Both the position numbers and the translations under genes were made by a program. The notes beneath the pieces were generated by a model. It saw only the letters and a program-made list of their open reading frames with translations, was not told the DNA's origin and did not search any database. 64,000 nucleotides of DNA, taken from assembly GCF_022846615.1 (NCBI RefSeq), contig NZ_AP025637.1:1818501-1882500 (forward strand), written 5' to 3'. This document shows, piece after piece, positions 44,114 through 51,546 of this stretch. Each line of letters starts with the position of its first letter. The stretch's first letter is position 1. The stretch is from Roseomonas fluvialis (GTDB taxonomy: Bacteria > Pseudomonadota > Alphaproteobacteria > Acetobacterales > Acetobacteraceae).

Positions 44114-44998
44114 TCAGGGCCGCGATCCGGCCTTGTCCCCGGCGCGATGCTCGACGGTGCCGAGCGCATCCGCCAGCCGCGCGGTCGCGCTGCCCGGGCG
44201 CGCGGGCTTCGACTGCGTGCTGGCGGGCCCCCAGCCGGTGAGCATGAGCAGGCGCAGCGTGGCGGGCGCATCGGCGCCGAGGCGTGCAGCCGCCATGGGG
44301 AACAGCGCGCGGGGCGGGATGCGCCCGTCGCGTGCCAGAACCGCATTGCCTTCGCCGGCCGCGCGCAGGTCGGCCAGCAGGGCGAAAGGGCTGCGGTAGC
44401 GCAGGTCGATGGCCTCGGCATCCGCGACCGGCAGGGCGAAGCCGGCCCGCTGCAGCAGCCCCGCGCCATCGCGCAGATCGGGGAAGGGGGAGACGCGCGG
44501 GGAAAGGCCGCCGCGCAGGTCCAGTTCGGCCTCGGCCAAGGCGCCGCGCAGTTCGTGCAGCGTCGGCAGGCCGGGCAGGGCGGCGAGGAACAGCCCGTCA
44601 CGGGCCAGCGCACGCCGGATCTGCACCAGCGCGCCAGGCAGGTCGTTCACCCAATGCAGCGAGAGACAGGCGACCACCAGGTCGAAGCTGCCCTCGCTGA
44701 AAGGCAGCCATTCCTCGTCGGCGGCGACCGGCAGGCCGCCCGCACCCGACGCCATGCGGGCCGAGAGGTCGGCGGAGACGACGAAGGGAATGCCGCGCGC
44801 GGCCAGGCGCGGCGCCACCACGCCGCGTCCCCCCAGGTCGAGCGCGCGGGTGAAGCGGTGCGTCGTGTCGTCCAGCCGGTCGAGCAGGCGGTCGGCGGCC
44901 TCGCCCAGGATCGGTTCGACGCGCTGCACGGTGGCGGCGGCGCGGTCGCGCCGGCGTCGGACCAGGGCGCGGTCGAAGACCTGGGCGGGATCGCTCAT
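44114..44998 (-). CDS. SAM-dependent methyltransferase (BioC/NDUFAF5-like)
   Basis: A 294-residue Methyltransf_11 protein. It starts MSDPAQVFDRALVRRRRDRA, as in the NDUFAF5 relatives of alphaproteobacteria. The SAM site ALDLGGRGVVAPRLAARG (near residues 51-68) is followed by VVSADLS, LPFSEGSFDLVVACLSLHWVNDLPGALVQIRRALARDGLFLAALPG (near 98-142) and LRDGAGLLQRAGFALPVADAEAIDL, the family C-terminal part. Motif I shows DLGGRG in place of the commoner D-x-G-x-G-x-G. Mitochondrial NDUFAF5 modifies complex I; the bacterial substrate is not known. It starts 109 bases from the divergent rhodanese gene, whose promoter shares the gap. Confidence 0.75.
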   Translation of the reverse strand: MSDPAQVFDRALVRRRRDRAAATVQRVEPILGEAADRLLDRLDDTTHRFTRALDLGGRGVVAPRLAARGIPFVVSADLSARMASGAGGLPVAADEEWLPFSEGSFDLVVACLSLHWVNDLPGALVQIRRALARDGLFLAALPGLPTLHELRGALAEAELDLRGGLSPRVSPFPDLRDGAGLLQRAGFALPVADAEAIDLRYRSPFALLADLRAAGEGNAVLARDGRIPPRALFPMAAARLGADAPATLRLLMLTGWGPASTQSKPARPGSATARLADALGTVEHRAGDKAGSRP

Positions 44999-45040
44999 GG
45001 CGGGTCAGATGCGCCCGGCAGGGGGCTGGGGCAAGCCGCT

Positions 45041-45069
45041 TTGGCCGCGCGGGCGGAACGGACTAGCCT
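45041..45069 (+). promoter_or_regulatory. Sigma70-like promoter of the rhodanese gene
   Basis: TTGGCC at 45041-45046 and TAGCCT at 45064-45069 are 17 bases apart. A start near 45076 gives a leader of about 30 bases containing the AACGAGG ribosome site before ATG 45107. Confidence 0.55.
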
Positions 45070-45106
45070 GCGCGCCACCGAACAAAGAAACGGAACGAGG
45101 ACCGCC

Positions 45107-46696
45107 ATGGCGAAGCAGATCGACGCCGCCACCCTGAAACGCCTGATCGGGGAGGGGCGGGAACGCGCCATCCTCGATGCGCGGGAGGAAGGGGAGTTCG
45201 GCGGGTCGCACTTGTTCTGGGCGATCCCGTGCCCGCTGTCGAAGATGGAGTTCCGCGCCCGCCTGCTGCTGCCGCGGCGTGAGACTCCGGTGGTCTGCGT
45301 CGATGGCGGGGAGGGGTATGCGGCGCGGCTCGCGGCATATCTGGAAGGGATCGGCTGCACAGATGTCGCGGTGCTCGAGGGCGGCACGCCGGGCTGGGCG
45401 GCCGCGGGGTATGTCGTGTTTTCGGGCGTGAACGTGCCATCCAAGGCCTTCGGGGAATGGGTGGAGCACCGCTACGAAACGCCGTCGGTCGATCCTGGCG
45501 AACTGAAGGCGATGATGGACAGCGGCCTCGATATGGTGGTGCTGGACAGCCGCCCGATCGACGAGTTCCGCCGCATGACCATCCCGACCGCGGTCAACGT
45601 GCCGGGCGGCGAGCTGGTGTACCGGATCGGCGAATTCGTGACGCGGCCCGAGACCACCATCGTCGTGAACTGCGCCGGGCGCACGCGGTCTATCCTGGGT
45701 GCGGAATCGCTGCGCAGCGCGGGCGTGCCGAACAAGGTGGTGGCGCTGCGCAACGGCACGATGGGCTGGGAACTGGCGGGCTTCACCTGCGACCGCGGCC
45801 GCACCGACCGCTACCCGGAGCGCGACCCGGCCGGCCTGAAGGACGCCTTCGCCCGCGCCGACCGGTTCGCCCGCAAGCACGGCGTGAGCTTCGCGACACG
45901 CGCGGAGTTCGAGGCGATGCGCGCCGATGGGTCGCGCACGACCTACTTGCTGGATGTGCGCGACCCCGCCGAATTCGCGGCGGGGCACATGATCGGCAGC
46001 CGTTCGGCACCGGGTGGACAGCTGGTGCAGGCGACCGACCAGTGGGTCGCGGTGCGCGGCGCGCGGATCGTGCTGGTCGACGATACCGGCGTGCGCGCCC
46101 GCATGACCGGCGGCTGGCTGCGCCAACTCGGCGGATGGGAGGTGGTGGTGCTGACGGATGGGCTGTCGGGCCGCCGGGAGGAAGGCGCGTGGGCGACCGA
46201 ATGCCCCGAGGCGAAGGCGATCCAGGTGCCGCACATCAGCCCGGCGGAACTGGCGGCGCTGGCCGCCGAGGGTGCGGCGCAGGTGGTGGACCTAGCGCGG
46301 TCGATCGACTTCCGCGACGGGCATGTGCCGGGCGCGCTGTGGGGCATCCGCACGCGGCTCGACCGCTTGGCGCCGCGGCTGACAGGCGACCGCCAGGTGG
46401 TGGTGGCCGCGCCCGAGGACGCGCAGGCCCGCCTGGCCGCCGCGGAACTGCGCGGCTTCGCCCGCGCGCCCGTGAAGGTGCTGGCCGGCGGCACTCGCGC
46501 CTGGAAGGAGGCGGGCTTCCCCATGGCCGCCGACCGCCGCAACCCCGAGGATGCCGACTGCGTCGACTTCTACCTTCGTCCCTACGACCGTAACGAGGGC
46601 GTCGAGGAAGCCATGCACGCCTACCTCTCCTGGGAAATCGACCTGGTGCACGAGGTGGCAAAGGACGGCGACGCGCCGTTCGGTGCCTGGCCGTGA
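45107..46696 (+). CDS. Four-domain rhodanese-like protein with one catalytic cysteine
   Basis: A 529-residue cytoplasmic protein with four tandem rhodanese domains of about 120-140 residues. The active-loop positions read DGGEGYA in domain 1 (near residue 66), C-AGRTRS in domain 2 (VVNCAGRTRSILGAESL, near 188), DDTGVRA in domain 3 (near 325) and PEDAQA in domain 4 (near 440). Only domain 2 therefore keeps the sulfur-carrying Cys. Each other domain keeps the fold motifs (LDAREEGEF, LDVRDPAEF, VDLARSIDF). The C-terminal tail (residues about 485-529, DFYLRPYDRNEGVEEAMHAYLSWEIDLVHEV) is distinctive. A sulfurtransferase or persulfide carrier is likely; acceptor unknown. It has its own promoter and is followed almost directly by comF. 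Confidence 0.88.
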   Translation: MAKQIDAATLKRLIGEGRERAILDAREEGEFGGSHLFWAIPCPLSKMEFRARLLLPRRETPVVCVDGGEGYAARLAAYLEGIGCTDVAVLEGGTPGWAAAGYVVFSGVNVPSKAFGEWVEHRYETPSVDPGELKAMMDSGLDMVVLDSRPIDEFRRMTIPTAVNVPGGELVYRIGEFVTRPETTIVVNCAGRTRSILGAESLRSAGVPNKVVALRNGTMGWELAGFTCDRGRTDRYPERDPAGLKDAFARADRFARKHGVSFATRAEFEAMRADGSRTTYLLDVRDPAEFAAGHMIGSRSAPGGQLVQATDQWVAVRGARIVLVDDTGVRARMTGGWLRQLGGWEVVVLTDGLSGRREEGAWATECPEAKAIQVPHISPAELAALAAEGAAQVVDLARSIDFRDGHVPGALWGIRTRLDRLAPRLTGDRQVVVAAPEDAQARLAAAELRGFARAPVKVLAGGTRAWKEAGFPMAADRRNPEDADCVDFYLRPYDRNEGVEEAMHAYLSWEIDLVHEVAKDGDAPFGAWP

Positions 46697-46703
46697 CCCG
46701 CGC

Positions 46704-47468
46704 GTGACCGCGCTGCGGCGGCTGCAGGGCGGGCTGCGCCGGGCTTCCGGGCGCGTGCTCGACGTGCTGCTGCCGCCGCGCTGCCTCGCCTGCGAGGGGG
46801 AGGTGGCAGAGCAGGGGACGCTGTGTGCCGCCTGCTTCACCGGCCTCTCGCCGATCACCGCCCCCTTCTGCGCCCATTGCGGCGTGCCCTTCACCCATGC
46901 CGAGCGTGCGGTGCTATGCCCGCGCTGCGAGGTGCGGCCGCCCGCCTTCGCCACCGCCCGCGCCGCGCTGCGCTACGATGCCGGGGCGAAGAAGCTGATC
47001 CTGCCCTTCAAGCATGCGGACCGGACCGACCTAGCCTGGCCGCTGGCCCGGCAGATGGCGCGGGCGGGCGCGGAATTGCTGGCGCGGGCCGATCTCGTCG
47101 TGCCGGTGCCGGCGCATTGGCGGCGGCTGCTCGGGCGGCGTTACGATCAGGCGGCGCTGCTGGCGCGCGCGCTCGGGCGGATCGCGGACCGCCCCGTGGC
47201 GCCCGACCTGCTGCGCCGCGCCCGCCGCACGCCACCGCTGGCCGACAAGGGCGCTGCCGAGCGCGCTGTCACGGTGCAGGGCGCCTTCGCGCTGGCACGG
47301 GACGGCGCGGCACGGGTGCACGGGCGGCGGGTGTTGCTGGTGGATGATGTGGTGACCTCCGGCGCCACCGCCGAGGCCTGCGCGCTCGTCCTGCTGGAGG
47401 CCGGGGCCGTGGCGGTCGAGGTGCTGGCCGCGGCGCGGGTGCCGGACCCCCGGCTTCGCGACGCGTAG
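46704..47468 (+). CDS. comF: ComF-family phosphoribosyltransferase-like protein
   Basis: A 254-residue ComF protein. An N-terminal zinc-binding module has cysteine pairs (LPPRCLACEGEV, LCAACF, CAHCGVPF, LCPRCEVRPP, residues about 22-80), and a type I PRTase domain follows with VVPVPAHWRRLLGRRYDQAALLARAL (near 134-159) and the PRPP loop RVLLVDDVVTSGATAEAC (near 210-227). ComF is needed for DNA uptake in transformable species. GTG 46704 gives the usual short N-terminus; GTG 46683 is also possible, overlapping the rhodanese stop. There is no strong ribosome site, so coupling to the upstream gene is likely. Confidence 0.9.
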   Translation: MTALRRLQGGLRRASGRVLDVLLPPRCLACEGEVAEQGTLCAACFTGLSPITAPFCAHCGVPFTHAERAVLCPRCEVRPPAFATARAALRYDAGAKKLILPFKHADRTDLAWPLARQMARAGAELLARADLVVPVPAHWRRLLGRRYDQAALLARALGRIADRPVAPDLLRRARRTPPLADKGAAERAVTVQGAFALARDGAARVHGRRVLLVDDVVTSGATAEACALVLLEAGAVAVEVLAAARVPDPRLRDA

Positions 47469-47530
47469 CAGGCGGCGGCACCTCGCCCCCGCCCGCTTGA
47501 CCGTGGCGTGCGCCATGCCACCTTCTCGGT

Positions 47531-47788
47531 ATGGCCAAAGTCGAGATCTTCACCACCGATTTCTGCCCCTATTGCGCGCGCGCCAAGGCGCTGCTCGACA
47601 GCAAGGGCGTGGCGTATGACGAGATCTACGCCCCCAACGGATCCGAGGCGCGCCGCCAGGCGACCACGCGATCGGGTGGGCGGACCACGGTCCCGCAGGT
47701 GTTCATCGACGGCCAGGCGGTCGGTGGGTCGGACGACCTGCACGCACTGGACCGAGCCGGCAAGCTGGACGCGCTGCTCGGCGCGTGA
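47531..47788 (+). CDS. grxC: Glutaredoxin 3
   Basis: An 85-residue dithiol glutaredoxin that reduces disulfides using glutathione. The active site is CPYC (residues 12-15, TDFCPYCARAKALLDSKG), the glutathione-binding cis-Pro is in RTTVPQVFIDGQAVGGSDDLHALD (near 52-75). Length is canonical. A TTGACC box lies at 47497-47502 but no good -10 follows, so a private promoter is uncertain. A CIRCE-like repeat begins nine bases after the stop codon. Confidence 0.96.
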   Translation: MAKVEIFTTDFCPYCARAKALLDSKGVAYDEIYAPNGSEARRQATTRSGGRTTVPQVFIDGQAVGGSDDLHALDRAGKLDALLGA

Positions 47789-47796
47789 CGATGCCC

Positions 47797-47823
47797 CTGG
47801 CACTCTCCGGCCGGGAGTGCCAA
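47797..47823. promoter_or_regulatory. CIRCE-like inverted repeat (possible HrcA operator)
   Basis: CTGGCACTC at 47797-47805 and GAGTGCCAA at 47815-47823 are separated by exactly nine bases. The HrcA operator consensus is TTAGCACTC-N9-GAGTGCTAA; here the core GCACTC/GAGTGC and the spacer length match perfectly, with A-to-G changes symmetrical at position 3 and one asymmetric C. It lies after grxC and 53 bases before the DUF1178 gene. It could alternatively act as the grxC terminator hairpin. Confidence 0.5.
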
Positions 47824-47875
47824 GTCTGTGACGACAGGCCAGCGGCATCGCGCCTGCGCCGGGGATGATGGAGAG

Positions 47876-48373
47876 ATGATCCACTACCATTTGCGCTGCA
47901 CCAGCACCGCGGAGGAGCACGCCTTCGACGGCTGGTACCGCGACAGCGCCGCCTTCGAATCCCTGGCCAAGGCCGGGCTGGTGGACTGCCCGGTCTGCGG
48001 CGGGACCAAGGTGCAGCGCGCGTTGATGGCCCCGGCCATCCCGAAGAAGGGCCGCCCGGCGCGCAATGCCGTGGTGCCGGCGCCGGCGCCTGAAGCGCCC
48101 GTCCCCGCGCCCATGCCCCAAGCCGCCCCCGCGGCCGCGGCCGGCCCGCTGCCCGACCAGGTCCGCGCCATGTTGCAGAAGCTGCGCGCCGAGGTGGAGC
48201 GCAACTGCGACTACGTCGGAGCCGACTTCGCCGAGGAAGCGCGGCGGATGCACAACGGCGAATCTGAACGCCGCGGCATCTTCGGCGAGGCGAGCGAGGC
48301 CGAGGCGGAGGCGCTGCGCGAGGACGGGATCGAGGTCGCGCGCATTCCGTGGGTGCCGCCCGCGGACGCGTGA
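47876..48373 (+). CDS. DUF1178 family protein
   Basis: A 165-residue protein of the DUF1178 family, found mainly in alphaproteobacteria beside grxC and ubiG as here. The N-terminus MIHYHLRCTSTAEEHAFDGWYRDSAAFE and CPVCGGTKVQRALMAPAI form a small zinc-ribbon-like region (Cys8 and the CPVCG pair), followed by a Pro/Ala linker and a C-terminal helical part with VERNCDYVGADFAEEARRMHNGE and VARIPWVPPADA. Function is unknown. ATG 47876 follows GGAGAG. The CIRCE-like repeat upstream might put it under heat-shock control, which would be new for the family as far as I know. Confidence 0.9.
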   Translation: MIHYHLRCTSTAEEHAFDGWYRDSAAFESLAKAGLVDCPVCGGTKVQRALMAPAIPKKGRPARNAVVPAPAPEAPVPAPMPQAAPAAAAGPLPDQVRAMLQKLRAEVERNCDYVGADFAEEARRMHNGESERRGIFGEASEAEAEALREDGIEVARIPWVPPADA

Positions 48374-48478
48374 GCGCTCGTTTGACGATCACCGAGTGAC
48401 CGAGCGGAGCGACACCTTCGAGCGCGTGCGCGGCTTTCTGGCGCGCCACACGGTCGCGCGGGCGGAAGGAGGTGGTTC

Positions 48479-49453
48479 GTGACGGAACGCGCGCTGCCGA
48501 AGCCGGCGCCGTCGAGAACCGCCCGTGCGGTCGCGGCGAGCTTCACCGCGGCTTGGCTCCTGGTGACGTCGGCGCCGGCGGTCTCCGGCCAGCGCAGCGA
48601 ACCTGAGTCTCGGGCGTCTGCCGGCCTGCCCATCGAGAACGCCGCCGAGCGCGACCGCACAACCACGGTGCGTACCGAACCGTGGCCGCTGCGCCCGGAC
48701 CCGAGGCCGGAAGCGGGCGGGGCAGGCTGCCCTGCCGACGCACACTACATGCTCCTCATCGGCGGCCTTGCGCTGCGTCTCGGGCCGGGACGCGGCTTCA
48801 GCTCCGCCGCTCCGGTGGAGCGCCGGTGGCCCACCTGGATATCAGACCTCCCGCGCTGCGGCGACGGACGCAGTATCGAGGTGCGGTGGCTGTACTTTAA
48901 CCTTGCCTCCTTCACCTCCCTGCCGCGGGATTGCTGGGCCGCGGGCGTCCCGCCCGGCCCCGATGGACCCGCCTGCGCGGCTACGCCCGAGGGGCTGCGG
49001 GCTGGGCTGCAATACTTCGTTCGCGGGCTGCCAACCGACATCACCTTGACCGCGCAGACGGCGAGCGCCGCCAGCTCAAGCGAGGAGATCCTCTCCCGCG
49101 GTCTGACCATCGCACGGCGGACCCCGCTCGGGCACGAGGCGTTGATCTCGCCGTTCCCAAGCGGCGAGCCTTTCGGCCGGGTGATCTATCGCCTGCCGCG
49201 CCTCGGCGAAGGCGCCGAGGCGCTCGGGCCGCTGCTCGTCGAGTGTCACACCGCCCGCTCGCCGAACCCGACACCGCCGGAGCGGATTCAGTCGCCGCAT
49301 ACTTGCGAGGTCAATTTCCACCTGTCCCACGCAGGCGTGGCGGTCAACTACCGCTTTCCGCGCGAGATCTTCGACGAGCCGGACTGGCAGGCGCTCGATC
49401 TCCGGGTGCGCCACTGGATCCAGGAGCGCACGGCAGTGGCGCCGCATCGCTAG
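48479..49453 (+). CDS. Secreted protein of unknown function
   Basis: A 324-residue protein with an N-terminal export signal (hydrophobic AVAASFTAAWLLVTSAPAVSG, cleavage near residue 37). The mature part includes HYMLLIGGLALRLGPGRGFS, WISDLPRCGDGRSIEVRWLYFNLASF, a pair of cysteine-containing loops (DCWAAGVPPGPDGPACAATPEG) and CEVNFHLSHAGVAVNYRFPREIFDEPDW near the end, probably mostly beta. I cannot name a family. GTG 48479 is supported by a near-perfect AGGAGGT six bases upstream, stronger than most genes in the window. It is convergent with ubiG and separated from DUF1178 by about 105 bases. Composition is slightly lower in GC than its neighbours. Confidence 0.6.
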   Translation: MTERALPKPAPSRTARAVAASFTAAWLLVTSAPAVSGQRSEPESRASAGLPIENAAERDRTTTVRTEPWPLRPDPRPEAGGAGCPADAHYMLLIGGLALRLGPGRGFSSAAPVERRWPTWISDLPRCGDGRSIEVRWLYFNLASFTSLPRDCWAAGVPPGPDGPACAATPEGLRAGLQYFVRGLPTDITLTAQTASAASSSEEILSRGLTIARRTPLGHEALISPFPSGEPFGRVIYRLPRLGEGAEALGPLLVECHTARSPNPTPPERIQSPHTCEVNFHLSHAGVAVNYRFPREIFDEPDWQALDLRVRHWIQERTAVAPHR

Positions 49454-49457
49454 GTGT

Positions 49458-50192
49458 TCAGCCCCGCCGCGCCATCACCATGTAGTTCACGCCCACGTCG
49501 CGGCTGGCCCGCCAGCGGCCGGACAGCGGCTCCATGACCATGCCGGTGATGTCCTTCACCTCCATCCCGGCCCGGCGCAGCCCCGCGCCGAGTTCGCCCG
49601 GGGTGACGAACATCCGCCAGTCATGCGTGCCGACCGGCAGCAGGTGCAGTAGGTACTCCGCGCCGACCTTCGCCATCAGGAAGGCGCGCGGCGTACGGTT
49701 TAGCGTGGACAGGAACACCGGCGCGCCGGGCTTCGCCGCGCGGGCGAGGGCGGCCAGGAACGTGTCCCGGTCGGCGACGTGCTCGATGACTTCCAGGGCG
49801 ATGACCGCATCGAAAGTTTCGCCCTCGGGCAGGTCCTCGGGCAGGCCTTCGCGATAGGCGATGTCGAGGCCAGCCGCCGCCGCATGGGCGCGAGCGGCCT
49901 CCAGCGCCTCCCCGGCGGCATCGAGGCCGGTGACGCGGGCGCCGCGCCGGGCCAGCGCCTCCGACGCCAGCCCCGCGCCGCAGCCGACATCCAGGACCGT
50001 CAGCCCCGCCAGCGCATCCGGCGCGGCCGGGTCCCGCCCGTGCAGCCGGGCGACGCGTTCCGAGATCCAGCCCGTGCGCAGCGGGTTCATCCGGTGCAGC
50101 GGCTTCATCGGCCCGTTGGGGTCCCACCAGCGGGCGGCGAGCGCGTCGAACTTCGCAACCTCGGCGCCGATTTTCGTGCCGGCAGTCGGCAT
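49458..50192 (-). CDS. ubiG: Ubiquinone biosynthesis O-methyltransferase
   Basis: A 244-residue methylase that carries out both O-methylations of ubiquinone synthesis. The N-terminal EVAKFDALAARWWDPNGPMKPLHRMNPLR is diagnostic for UbiG. The SAM site VLDVGCGAGLASEALARRGARVTGLD is near residues 67-92, followed by FDAVIALEVIEHV (near 126-138) and RTPRAFLMAKVGAEYLLHLLPVGTHDWRMFVTPGEL, the membrane-associating loop of the family. ATG 50190-50192 is standard. It is divergent from lysC, an arrangement conserved in many alphaproteobacteria. Confidence 0.96.
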   Translation of the reverse strand: MPTAGTKIGAEVAKFDALAARWWDPNGPMKPLHRMNPLRTGWISERVARLHGRDPAAPDALAGLTVLDVGCGAGLASEALARRGARVTGLDAAGEALEAARAHAAAAGLDIAYREGLPEDLPEGETFDAVIALEVIEHVADRDTFLAALARAAKPGAPVFLSTLNRTPRAFLMAKVGAEYLLHLLPVGTHDWRMFVTPGELGAGLRRAGMEVKDITGMVMEPLSGRWRASRDVGVNYMVMARRG

Positions 50193-50221
50193 ATTCGGGG
50201 TCCCTTTCGCATCCGGGCGGG

Positions 50222-50250
50222 TTGCGTGGCACCCGGGCCATCGGTATCTG
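50222..50250 (+). promoter_or_regulatory. Sigma70-like promoter of lysC
   Basis: TTGCGT at 50222-50227 and TATCTG at 50245-50250 are 17 bases apart. The leader to ATG 50323 would be about 65 bases. I do not see a lysine riboswitch, which would need a longer leader. Confidence 0.5.
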
Positions 50251-50322
50251 TCCCGCCCCGCCGCCCGGCGCAACTGCCGGGGTGCCATTCTCCCGCCCGG
50301 CCCCAGGATCCGCACACCGCCG

Positions 50323-51546
50323 ATGGCCCGTATCGTCATGAAGTTCGGCGGCACTTCCGTCGCCGACCTCGACCGCATCCGCAACGTCGCCGCCCGCGTG
50401 AAGCGGGAGGTCGATGCCGGCCACCAGGTCGCCGTGGTGGTCTCGGCCATGTCGGGCGTCACGAACCAGTTGGTGAAGTGGTGCCAGGAGCTGTCGCCGC
50501 TGCACGATGCGCGGGAATACGACACCGTGGTCGCGACCGGGGAGCAGGTTACGACCGGCCTCACCGCGATCGCCCTGCAGACCATCGGGGTCGAGGCACG
50601 GTCGTGGCAGGGCTGGCAGGTGCCGATCGTGACCGACCAGGCGCATGGCAAGGCGCGGGTGGAACGCATCGACGGCGCGCTGCTGATCGAGCGCATGGAA
50701 TCCGGCCAGGTGCCGGTGATCGCCGGGTTCCAGGGCATCGACCTGGGGCGTAACCGGATCACGACGCTGGGGCGCGGAGGGTCGGACCTGTCGGCCGTGG
50801 CCGTCGCGGCGGCGGTCAAGGCGGATCGCTGCGATATCTACACGGACGTGGATGGCATCTATACGACCGATCCGCGCATCGTGCCGCGGGCGCGCAAGCT
50901 CGAGCGCATTTCCTTTGAGGAAATGCTGGAACTTGCCTCGGTCGGGGCCAAGGTGTTGCAGACGCGGTCCGTCGAGTTGGCGATGAAACTCGGCGTGCGG
51001 GTGCAGGTTGTTTCGAGCTTCGAGGACAAGCCCGGCTCGCTGGTGGTGGATGAGGACGAGATCGTGGAACAGCCTGTCGTTTCCGGCATCGCGTATTCGC
51101 GCGACGACGCCAAGGTGACGCTGCGTCGCCTGCCCGATCGCCCAGGCGTGGCGGCCAAGGTGTTCGGTGCGCTCGCGAAGGCCAACGTCAACGTCGACAT
51201 GATCGTGCAGAACGTCGGTGCCGACGGCATGACGGACATGACCTTCACGGTCGGCAAGGCGGACCTGGCGCGCGCCCAGGACATGCTGGCGAAGGAACAG
51301 CACGAACTCGGGCACGAGGCGGTGCTGGCGGACCCCGACGTGGCCAAGATCAGCGTGGTCGGGATCGGCATGCGCAGCCATGCGGGCGTGGCGAACACGA
51401 TGTTCAAGGCGCTGGCCGAGAAGGGCATCAACATCCAGGTGATCTCGACCAGCGAGATCAAGGTCAGCGTGCTGGTCGCCGCCGACTACACGGAACTCGC
51501 GGTGCGCGCCCTGCATACCGCCTACGGGCTGGATGCGCCGGCGTGA
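50323..51546 (+). CDS. lysC: Aspartate kinase
   Basis: A 407-residue monofunctional aspartokinase opening the lysine, threonine and methionine routes. Start MARIVMKFGGTSVADLDRIRNVA is canonical. VVVSAMSGVTNQLVKW (near 38-53), GFQGIDLGRNRITTLGRGGSDLSAVAVA (near 135-162, catalytic core) and DVDGIYTTDPRIVP follow. Two ACT regulatory domains occupy residues about 265-407 (LPDRPGVAAKVFGALAKANVNVDMIVQN and GIGMRSHAGVANTMFKALAEKGINIQVISTSEIKVSVLV), so allosteric inhibition by lysine plus threonine is likely. The stop overlaps the GTG start of the next gene. Confidence 0.97.
   Translation: MARIVMKFGGTSVADLDRIRNVAARVKREVDAGHQVAVVVSAMSGVTNQLVKWCQELSPLHDAREYDTVVATGEQVTTGLTAIALQTIGVEARSWQGWQVPIVTDQAHGKARVERIDGALLIERMESGQVPVIAGFQGIDLGRNRITTLGRGGSDLSAVAVAAAVKADRCDIYTDVDGIYTTDPRIVPRARKLERISFEEMLELASVGAKVLQTRSVELAMKLGVRVQVVSSFEDKPGSLVVDEDEIVEQPVVSGIAYSRDDAKVTLRRLPDRPGVAAKVFGALAKANVNVDMIVQNVGADGMTDMTFTVGKADLARAQDMLAKEQHELGHEAVLADPDVAKISVVGIGMRSHAGVANTMFKALAEKGINIQVISTSEIKVSVLVAADYTELAVRALHTAYGLDAPA

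Noticed and set aside
44072..45106. An N-terminal extension of the rhodanese gene back to 44072
   Set aside because: The extension is antisense to the methyltransferase gene. ATG 45107 has a ribosome site and promoter, and the rhodanese fold starts there.
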